Below are positions 21,075 through 26,585 of a DNA stretch of 26,585 bases, piece by piece. The DNA comes from Chloroflexota bacterium (GTDB lineage: Bacteria; Chloroflexota; Anaerolineae; Promineifilales; Promineifilaceae), in contig JAAEOP010000675.1 in the NCBI GenBank assembly GCA_024223125.1, positions 1 through 26,585 of the forward strand, given 5' to 3'. Position numbers and translations under genes: made by a program. The notes beneath the pieces are model-generated. The model had not been told where the DNA came from. It did not search any database and saw only the letters and a program-made list of their open reading frames with translations. Each line of letters begins with the position of its first letter. Positions within the stretch are counted from its first letter, which is position 1.

Positions 21075-24000
21075 TTATACCGGATCATACCCCAAATTAG
21101 GAGCCAGCCAACGTTCGGTAGTGGCAACAGTTTGGTCTTTGCGGGCGGCGTAATCGGCCACTTGATCGGGGTTAACACGGCCGATCCCAAAATACTGGCT
21201 TTCAGGATGGGAGAAGTAATAACCGGACACGGCCGCAGCCGGATTCATAGCAAACGTCTCAGTCAGCGAGACACTTGTGCGGCCAACAGCATTCAGGACG
21301 CGGAACAGTTCCCCCTTTTCCGTGTGGTCAGGACAGGCGGGATAGCCGGGCGCGGGCCGAATGCCGTGATATTTTTCTTTGACAAGGGCGTCATTGTTCA
21401 ACGATTCATCAGCTGCATAGCCCCAATATTCACGGCGTACACATTCGTGTATCAGTTCAGCAAATGCTTCAGCCAGCCGGTCGGCCAGCGCTTTGAGCAT
21501 GATGGCGTTGTAATCATCGTGAGCGGCTTCAAATTCAGCTACCTTTTCAGCTAAACCGATACCGGCCGTCACCACAAACATGCCCAGATAATCTTCCACA
21601 CCAGACTCTTGCGGGGCAACAAAATCAGCCAGACACATATTCGGCCGTCCGGGCGGTTTTTCCATCTGCTGCCGTAGAAAATGAAAAGTTGTTGCCTCTG
21701 TTCCTTTGTGCTCCTGTTCCTCAACGTCAAAAACCATTACATCATCCCCCACACTATTAGCCAGGAACAACCCAATCACCGCTTTCGCTGTCAGCCATTT
21801 CTCCGTAATCAGCTTATCCAACATCGTCTGGGCGTCTTTGTACAAATGCCGGGCCGATTCGCCTACGACCACATCTTCCATAATGCGCGGGAATTTGCCG
21901 GTCAGTTCCCAGGCAGTAAAGAAGGGCGTCCAATCTATGTAATTGCGGATAGGGTTCAGGTCAAAATCAGTCCAGGATTTGATACCCAGGAAGTTAGGTT
22001 TGGACGGCCGACAGTGTGCCCAATCAGTCTGGAATTTATGGGCGCGGGCATCTTCAATGGAAATGAGGCGACTGCGGCTGCGCCGGTTGCCATGTTTTTG
22101 ACGCAGGGTTTCATATTCTGCCTTGACGCCGGCGATGTAGCTTTCTTTCTCTGCACCTAATAATTTAGAGACCACCCCCACAGCGCGGGAAGCGTCTACG
22201 ACGTGGATGGTTTGGCTGGGCAGATGGTTGGGTTCGATTTTCACGGCCGTATGAATCTTACTCGTCGTTGCCCCCCCAATCAGCAGCGGGAGTTCCATCT
22301 CTTGCCGCGTCATTTCATTGGCGACATGGCGCATCTCTTCCAAAGATGGGGTGATGAGGCCGCTCAGACCAATAATATCGGCGTTTGTTTCGCGGGCGGT
22401 TTGCAAAATCTTCTCCGCCGAAACCATGACGCCTAAATCTATGATCTCGTAACCATTACATTGCAGTACAACACCCACAATATTCTTGCCAATGTCGTGT
22501 ACATCCCCTTTAACCGTAGCCATGACAATACGGCCGTTACTCTGCCCCATCAACCCCAATTCCTCCTTTTCTGCTTCAATAAAAGGAATCAGATGAGCCA
22601 CCGCCTGCTTCATCACCCGCGCCGATTTGACCACCTGCGGCAAAAACATTTTGCCAGAGCCAAACAGATCGCCGACGATGTTCATCCCTTCCATGAGCGG
22701 TCCTTCGATGATGTGCAACGGCCGTGCTGCTTGCTGCCTTGCCTCTTCCGTATCCTCAATAATGTAATCCGTAATCCCCTTCACCAACGCATGTGCCAAC
22801 CGCTCATTCACCGGCAGCTTGCGCCAGGTCAAATCAACGGCCGTCGTCTTGCTTGTCCCTCTAACCGATTCGGCCAATTCCACCAGCCGTTCGGTGGCCT
22901 CTGGATGGTGATTGAAGAGGACATCTTCCACCGCTTCTAGCAGCTTTGGCTCCACCTCTTCATACACTTCCAACTGCCCGGCGTTGACAATGCCCATATC
23001 TAAACCAGCCTGGACTGCATGGTATAAAAAGGCGGCATGAATCGCTTCGCGGACACTGTTGTTGCCCCGGAAGCTGAAGGAAATGTTGCTGACGCCACCG
23101 CTGACGTGGACATGGGGTAGATTCTGTTTAATCCAGCGCGTGGCCTCAATGAAGGCACGGCCGTATTCATTATGCTCTTCAAGCCCGGTGGCAATGGCAA
23201 AGATATTGGGATCAAAAATAATATCTTCCGGCGGAAAGTTGGCCTGCTCAGTCAACACTCGGTAGGCGCGTTCACAAATCATTATTTTGCGTTCAAACGT
23301 GTCCGCCTGCCCCTCTTCATCAAAAGCCATGACGATGACGGCCGCGCCATAACGCCGCGCCAATTTTGCCTGCCGGATAAACTCTTCTTCCCCCTCTTTC
23401 ATGCTGATGGAGTTGACCACACATTTGCCCTGGGCACACTTCAACCCCGCTTCAATCACATCCCATTTAGAAGAATCAATGACAATGGGCACACGGGAAA
23501 TGTCCGGTTCGGCGGCAATTAGGTTTAGAAAGCGAGTCATAGCCGCTTCGGCATCAAGCATCCCCTCGTCCATGTTTATGTCAATCATCTGGGCGCCGTT
23601 TTCTACCTGCTGTCGGGCAACGCTCAATGCTTCGTCATATTTCTTTTCTTTAATGAGCCGGGCAAAACGGCGCGAACCAGTGACGTTGGTACGTTCGCCG
23701 ATGTTGACGAAGTTGAGTTCGGGAGTCAGGATCAGTGGTTCCAACCCGCTCAAACGCAGTCGTTTTTCGGGGACATTTACCTGACGCGGCCGTAATCCGG
23801 CAACCGCTGCGGCAAATGCTTTAATGAAGGCCGGCGTCGTGCCACAGCAGCCCCCCACAATGTTCAACTGCCCTTCCTCGGCTAACTGGCGCAAAACGGG
23901 AACCATATCTTCAATCGTATCGGCAAAGCCGCCAAACCCATCCGGCAGCCCGGCATTGGGGTGAAAGTTGATGTAGGTGTCGGCCATGTTAGCGATATGG

Positions 24001-24776
24001 GTGAGATACGGCCGCAATGTCTCTGGCCCAAAACTGCAATTCAACCCTACAACCAACGGATTGGCATGGCGGATGGAAATGTACCACGCCTCCATCGTTT
24101 GCCCGGAAAGGGTACGGCCGCTGGCATCTGTAATCGTACCCGAAATCATCAGCGGCAGTTCAACCCCCTTCTCTGCAAAAACGGATTGAACGCCAAAAAT
24201 GGCCGCTTTGGCATTGAGGGTGTCAAAAATCGTCTCGATGAGCAGAATGTCGGCCCCGCCGTCAATCAATCCACACGTCGCTTCAGCATACACTGCGGCA
24301 ATCTCGTCAAACGTAACAGCCCGGTAGCCGGGATCACTCACATCTGGCGAGAGGGATAATGTCTTATTGGCCGGGCCAAGCGAACCGGCGACGAATTTTG
24401 GATTTTGGATTGCGGATTGCGGATTGAATTGGTCGCAGGCGGTGCGGGCGATGCGGGCGGCTTTATAGTTGATTTCGTAGACGTGATCTTGCAGTTGGTA
24501 TTCGGCTTGGGAAACGGCCGTGCCATTAAACGTATTCGTCGTCACAATGTCCGCCCCTGCCTCCAGGTAAGCGGTGTGAATGGCGTGTACAATGTCGGGA
24601 CGCACCAGGTTTAAGACTTCGTTATTGCCTTTAATGTCTTGCGTATGGTCGGCGAAGCGTTCACCGCGATACCCCGCTTCATCTAACTGGTATGTCTGGA
24701 TGAGCGATCCCATCGCCCCATCCAAGATCAAAATGCGTTCTTGTAATTGTTGTTTGAGTTGCTCGGTTCGATTCAT
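21075..24776 (-). CDS. metH: Cobalamin-dependent methionine synthase
   Basis: 1233 aa, close to the 1227 of E. coli MetH; transfers the methyl group of 5-methyltetrahydrofolate through cobalamin to homocysteine. Domains in order: homocysteine S-methyltransferase (about 10-330) with Zn ligands C247, C310, C311 (GLNCSFG, GGCCGT); pterin-binding (about 350-620; [14 protein letters not shown]); B12 cap and B12-binding (about 650-890) with cobalt-ligand H760 in [11 protein letters not shown]; reactivation domain (about 920-1233) with the AdoMet-binding [15 protein letters not shown]. All key residues are present. The loop at 117-126 ([10 protein letters not shown]) is encoded by iterated ATCCGCA-type repeats. 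Start ATG 24776 has GGGGAA upstream. Control is probably by the SAM-I riboswitch at 25761-25892, but a RAYT gene and repeats intervene. Confidence 0.98.
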   Translation of the reverse strand: MNRTEQLKQQLQERILILDGAMGSLIQTYQLDEAGYRGERFADHTQDIKGNNEVLNLVRPDIVHAIHTAYLEAGADIVTTNTFNGTAVSQAEYQLQDHVYEINYKAARIARTACDQFNPQSAIQNPKFVAGSLGPANKTLSLSPDVSDPGYRAVTFDEIAAVYAEATCGLIDGGADILLIETIFDTLNAKAAIFGVQSVFAEKGVELPLMISGTITDASGRTLSGQTMEAWYISIRHANPLVVGLNCSFGPETLRPYLTHIANMADTYINFHPNAGLPDGFGGFADTIEDMVPVLRQLAEEGQLNIVGGCCGTTPAFIKAFAAAVAGLRPRQVNVPEKRLRLSGLEPLILTPELNFVNIGERTNVTGSRRFARLIKEKKYDEALSVARQQVENGAQMIDINMDEGMLDAEAAMTRFLNLIAAEPDISRVPIVIDSSKWDVIEAGLKCAQGKCVVNSISMKEGEEEFIRQAKLARRYGAAVIVMAFDEEGQADTFERKIMICERAYRVLTEQANFPPEDIIFDPNIFAIATGLEEHNEYGRAFIEATRWIKQNLPHVHVSGGVSNISFSFRGNNSVREAIHAAFLYHAVQAGLDMGIVNAGQLEVYEEVEPKLLEAVEDVLFNHHPEATERLVELAESVRGTSKTTAVDLTWRKLPVNERLAHALVKGITDYIIEDTEEARQQAARPLHIIEGPLMEGMNIVGDLFGSGKMFLPQVVKSARVMKQAVAHLIPFIEAEKEELGLMGQSNGRIVMATVKGDVHDIGKNIVGVVLQCNGYEIIDLGVMVSAEKILQTARETNADIIGLSGLITPSLEEMRHVANEMTRQEMELPLLIGGATTSKIHTAVKIEPNHLPSQTIHVVDASRAVGVVSKLLGAEKESYIAGVKAEYETLRQKHGNRRSRSRLISIEDARAHKFQTDWAHCRPSKPNFLGIKSWTDFDLNPIRNYIDWTPFFTAWELTGKFPRIMEDVVVGESARHLYKDAQTMLDKLITEKWLTAKAVIGLFLANSVGDDVMVFDVEEQEHKGTEATTFHFLRQQMEKPPGRPNMCLADFVAPQESGVEDYLGMFVVTAGIGLAEKVAEFEAAHDDYNAIMLKALADRLAEAFAELIHECVRREYWGYAADESLNNDALVKEKYHGIRPAPGYPACPDHTEKGELFRVLNAVGRTSVSLTETFAMNPAAAVSGYYFSHPESQYFGIGRVNPDQVADYAARKDQTVATTERWLAPNLGYDPV

Positions 24777-24793
24777 AAATCATTCCCCAATTC

Positions 24794-25045
24794 GAGGAGT
24801 TCGCACGCCCTCGTGCGAACAGAATAACGCCGCACGAGGGCGTGCGGCTCTCCATTGAGGAGTTCGCACGCCCACGTGCGAGCAGAATAACGCCACACGA
24901 GGGCGTGCGGCTCTCCATTGAGGAGTTCGCACGCCCTCGTGCGAGCAGAATAACGCCGCACGTGGGCGTGCGGCTCTCCTCTGAGGAGTTCGCACGCCCA
25001 CGTGCGAACAGAATAATGCCGCACGTGAGCGTGCGGCTCTCCTCA
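24794..25045. repeat. Four-unit palindromic array, 63-bp period (REP/BIME-like)
   Basis: Units begin GAGGAGTTCGCACG at 24794, 24857, 24920 and 24983, exactly 63 bp apart. Each unit has two hairpins, a left one of type TTCGCACGCC-N-CGTGCGAA and a right one of type CGCACG-N-CGTGCG, joined by CAGAATAACGC. The hairpin tops come in two forms, CCCTCG and CCCACG on the left, CGAGGG and CGTGGG on the right. It lies between the metH start and the stop of the RAYT gene, the classic REP/transposase neighbourhood. Because 63 is divisible by 3 it creates spurious long ORFs in several frames. Confidence 0.92.
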
Positions 25046-25582
25046 TTAAAAAAGCCAATCTTTGTTAATTTCGATCAGTACGTTATCGTCAAACTCATAA
25101 TTCCGGTAGCTGGAATAAGGATAAGCGGCTACATCATCAACCAAACCAGCTCGTACTGGATTGCGATGAATGTAATTTAGCTTTTGTCTGAGGAATTTTT
25201 CGGAATACACAAGTTTGTCCCAGAAATTATCCTGCCAGACTTTATTGTCGCTTCGTCCTGTTTTCGCACCAGCTTTTTGAAATGCTTCCAGCAAATCTTG
25301 GCGGTTTTCTACTTCCGCCTGTTTGATGATCCGTTTAGAGGTAAAGGTTTTGAAATCCCGCATGATGTCCGACACATTTGCTTTGCCATAAGGCCAAATC
25401 AATAGATGCAGATGGTCAGGCAGGATGACGTAACCGAGCAGTTTGAATTGTTGTTTGTAACGGTAAAAATTGAGGCTGTCATACAAAAGAATGACAAAGC
25501 TAGGCCGAACAAATAAATTCAGGCGCTTGTAAACATTGATTGTGATGTAGTAGATATATCCTTCAATATAAATGTGTTTCAT
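25046..25582 (-). CDS. REP-associated tyrosine transposase (RAYT, Y1_Tnp/TnpA_REP)
   Basis: 178 aa from ATG 25582; a single-domain HUH nuclease of the IS200-like Y1 family that recognises REP hairpins. Seen: YIYYITINV, the HUH motif VILPDHLHLLIWP (H-L-H), a helix MRDFKTFTSKRII with the region that usually carries the catalytic Tyr further on, and the C-terminal signature KLNYIHRNPVRAGLVDD then YPYSSYRNYE typical of RAYTs. GTG 25594 would add four residues; ATG 25582 fits AGGTGA about eight bases upstream. Bounded by palindromic repeats on both sides and no partner transposon genes, so it is a domesticated or semi-mobile REPtron. It lies between the SAM riboswitch and metH. Confidence 0.92.
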   Translation of the reverse strand: MKHIYIEGYIYYITINVYKRLNLFVRPSFVILLYDSLNFYRYKQQFKLLGYVILPDHLHLLIWPYGKANVSDIMRDFKTFTSKRIIKQAEVENRQDLLEAFQKAGAKTGRSDNKVWQDNFWDKLVYSEKFLRQKLNYIHRNPVRAGLVDDVAAYPYSSYRNYEFDDNVLIEINKDWLF

Positions 25583-25608
25583 CAAACTATTCACCTATCT
25601 TCCTCTCT

Positions 25609-25685
25609 GAGGAGAAAGGTACGCCCCGTGCCGTCTTCAATGCCGCGCATGGGCGTACGCCGTGTGGGACGCAGGCGTCCCACAC
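25609..25685. repeat. Divergent REP-like unit and short perfect hairpin upstream of RAYT
   Basis: GAGGAG (25609) is followed by GTACGCCC (25619-25626) and GGGCGTAC (25651-25658), a diverged version of the 63-bp unit. Next to it GTGTGGGACGC (25662-25672) and GCGTCCCACAC (25675-25685) form an 11-bp stem with a 2-nt loop. With the array at 24794-25045 they bracket the RAYT gene. Confidence 0.7.
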
Positions 25686-25731
25686 TCCTCAACTAAATGA
25701 TGAAAAAATTACACATCAGCTTCCTCACAAT

Positions 25732-25757
25732 AAAAAAACCTCTCAAAATGAGAGGCT
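25732..25757 (-). terminator. Terminator of the SAM-I riboswitch
   Basis: Minus strand: CCTCTC-ATTTT-GAGAGG (25755-25739) followed by TTTTTTT (25738-25732). It begins six bases past the aptamer P1 helix, the normal position of the S-box expression-platform terminator, and should stop transcription when SAM is bound. Confidence 0.92.
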
Positions 25758-25760
25758 GCT

Positions 25761-25892
25761 TGTTCATATATCAGGCTCCCATCTTTCAGATTAACTTGCA
25801 ATCTGCCGGAATTGGCACCTGTCGCACATATGGCGATGGTTGCCGAGGCTTCATCGGGCCGGTCCCTCTGCCTCTCTGGATGAGATGAACAC
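25761..25892 (-). ncRNA. SAM-I (S-box) riboswitch
   Basis: The minus strand has the S-box core: CATCCAGAGAGGCAGAGGGA, then CCGGCCCGATGAAGCCTCGG, CAACC, GGTGCCAATTCCGGCAG and the closing GGGAG segment. P1 is TGTTCAT (25891-25885 side) with ATGAACA (25767-25761). An intrinsic terminator follows directly. S-boxes switch off methionine/SAM genes when SAM is plentiful, and metH is the first methionine gene downstream on this strand, about 985 nt from the aptamer. A further hairpin (ATGAACAC 25885-25892 in plus-strand terms, GTGTTCAT 25901-25908) just upstream uses the same P1 strand and is an alternative pairing. Confidence 0.96.
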
Positions 25893-25928
25893 ATATTGTT
25901 GTGTTCATTTATTCAGTTGTTAAACGAA

Positions 25929-25957
25929 AGTGTATACTGGGGCAGATTTGGTGTCAA
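25929..25957 (-). promoter_or_regulatory. Promoter of the riboswitch transcript, inside a palindrome
   Basis: Minus strand: consensus -35 TTGACA (25957-25952), 17-bp spacer, -10 TACACT (25934-25929); transcription would begin near 25922, about 30 nt before the aptamer. The -35 box lies in a perfect 9-bp inverted repeat, GCAGATTTG (25942-25950) and CAAATCTGC (25955-25963), which may be an operator or the 3' hairpin of the DUF456 gene ending at 25969. Confidence 0.65.
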
Positions 25958-25968
25958 ATCTGCTTTTC

Positions 25969-26460
25969 TTAGCCGATGATCACTTGCCAAGAAAATATGA
26001 TAATAACCAGGATGCCAGCGACGAACTGAATGAGAGTGGCAATGCCCCATCCTTTAAGGCCGCCCCAACTGACCTGCACGGCCGTGTCCGTATCCTGGTG
26101 CTTCCAATATTCCCCCAAAAAAAGACCGGCTACAAAACCGATGATTGTGCCAATGACCGGCAGCATAAACGTGCCCACAATAGCGCCGACGGTACTGAGC
26201 AAATAAGAACGTTTAGCCGCGCCGGTCCGTTTAGCGCCAAAATAAGGCAGCCATAAATCAGAGGTTCCGGCAAACAAAATAACAAACGAGATCAACAAAA
26301 ACTCTGTCTCTGAGATAATCTCGAAGCCGGTTTGCCAGACGTAAACGGCTACCCCCAACCAGATGAGAAAAACACCTGGCAGGATAGGCACAATAATGCC
26401 GATTAAACCCAGCAGCATTAAAACGAGGATAACAAAAAATAAAAGCGCTTCGCTAATCAT
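25969..26460 (-). CDS. DUF456 membrane protein
   Basis: 163 aa with about five hydrophobic segments. Family landmarks: GLIGIIVPILPGVFLIWLG near the N-terminus, and the Gly-rich repeat GAIVGTFMLPVIGTIIG then FVAGLFLGEYWKH. DUF456 proteins are small inner-membrane proteins of unknown function. Start ATG 26460 has GGGAG about ten bases upstream. The gene precedes the riboswitch on the same strand; a palindrome after its stop probably ends its transcript, so it is likely independent of metH. Confidence 0.85.
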   Translation of the reverse strand: MISEALLFFVILVLMLLGLIGIIVPILPGVFLIWLGVAVYVWQTGFEIISETEFLLISFVILFAGTSDLWLPYFGAKRTGAAKRSYLLSTVGAIVGTFMLPVIGTIIGFVAGLFLGEYWKHQDTDTAVQVSWGGLKGWGIATLIQFVAGILVIIIFSWQVIIG

Positions 26461-26585
26461 TGATAGATGACTCCCTGTTTTAGTGAACAGTTTTCCGTGT
26501 TCAGTTTTCAGTTAACAGTAAACAGTATACGTGAAAGTGTTAATTTTGTGTTGACATGGCATTTATCTCTTAACAATGTGGCATG
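26461..26585. other. Upstream region of the DUF456 gene with CAGTTTTCAGT-like repeats
   Basis: Repetitive words CAGTTTTC, GTTCAGTTTTCAGTTAAC and CAGTAAACAGTA lie close to the DUF456 start; similar text (CAGTTTTCAGTGTTCG) occurs at 14420-14445. A TATACT box is present on the minus strand near 26524-26529 without a good -35. No gene seen to the window edge. Confidence 0.35.

Larger units (their letters stand above)
753..26085. repeat. Highly iterated octamer palindrome ACGGCCGT (40 dispersed copies)
   Basis: Exact ACGGCCGT counted by eye at 40 places, first at 753-760 and last at 26078-26085; for example 1372, 2265, 2877, 3555, 3966, 5374, 5923, 6916, 7345, 7840, 7966, 8856, 9456, 9518, 12141, 12500, 12547, 12773, 13034, 15140, 17383, 20281, 22243, 24514. 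Many extend to AACGGCCGTT. Copies lie in both coding and non-coding DNA and in all codon frames (TAV, NGR, RP-type readings). A further dozen or more sites keep only CGGCCG. Random expectation in this length is about 0.4. Confidence 0.93.

Noticed and set aside
24794..25045. CRISPR array
   Set aside because: The whole 63-bp unit is conserved with no unique spacers, and the units are palindromic and sit next to a RAYT gene.
24780..25058. Long ORFs in several frames over 24780-25058 with a 21-residue repeated peptide
   Set aside because: They arise because the palindromic array has a 63-bp period and no stop in those frames; composition is Arg/Ala-rich and there is no ribosome-binding site.
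26553..26575. Plus-strand promoter TTGACA...TAACAAT near the right edge
   Set aside because: The spacer is about 14 bp, too short, and no downstream gene is visible in the window.

Overview
The window reads as a roughly half-GC, gene-dense bacterial chromosome segment. Its most probable home is a Chloroflexota (Anaerolineae-like) genome. The reasons are family-level only: a DUF1800/DUF1501 Tat-exported pair, a DUF2079 membrane protein, a VanW-type/LysM/YkuD L,D-transpeptidase, an orphan HicB, and many short inverted repeats. No rRNA or tRNA gene was seen, so the taxonomy is inference. The octamer ACGGCCGT occurs 40 times by hand count, spread over genes and gaps, against about 0.4 expected for random equal-base DNA. 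It behaves like a genome-wide highly iterated palindrome.

Region 1 (1-5.8 kb, all minus strand) is a likely operon: pseudo-receiver, MFS transporter, MarC-like membrane protein, DUF202 membrane protein (double frameshift), HAD phosphatase, radical-SAM sulfatase maturase with a SEC-C tail, then an arylsulfatase that runs off the left edge. Region 2 (5.8-11.5 kb) holds a NarL-type two-component pair whose kinase is broken by a 41-bp tandem duplication, and a second SEC-C sulfatase maturase. It also holds a graveyard: two nearly identical 112-bp structured elements, a 137-bp foldback element inserted in a decayed sulfatase with a CTAG target duplication, a broken SpoIIAA-like gene and a vWA-like tail. 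The second maturase has thus apparently lost its sulfatase.

Region 3 (11.5-16.7 kb, minus) carries the Tat-secreted DUF1501 and DUF1800 proteins, a 4-helix membrane protein, and two multi-pass membrane proteins sharing a D-x5-HE-type motif. Region 4 (16.9-20.5 kb) has the only large plus-strand gene, a cell-wall L,D-transpeptidase, converging on a DUF2079 membrane protein.

Region 5 (20.5-26.6 kb, minus) is a methionine-synthase locus. A SAM-I (S-box) riboswitch with its own promoter and terminator lies about 1 kb upstream of metH. A REP-type transposase (RAYT) and a four-unit, 63-bp-period palindromic array sit between switch and gene. HicB and an SdpI-like fragment follow metH, and a DUF456 membrane protein lies upstream of the switch. 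The most interesting signals are the iterated octamer, the RAYT/REP intrusion into a riboswitch-metH leader, the frame-breaking 41-bp duplication, and the CTAG-targeting miniature elements.
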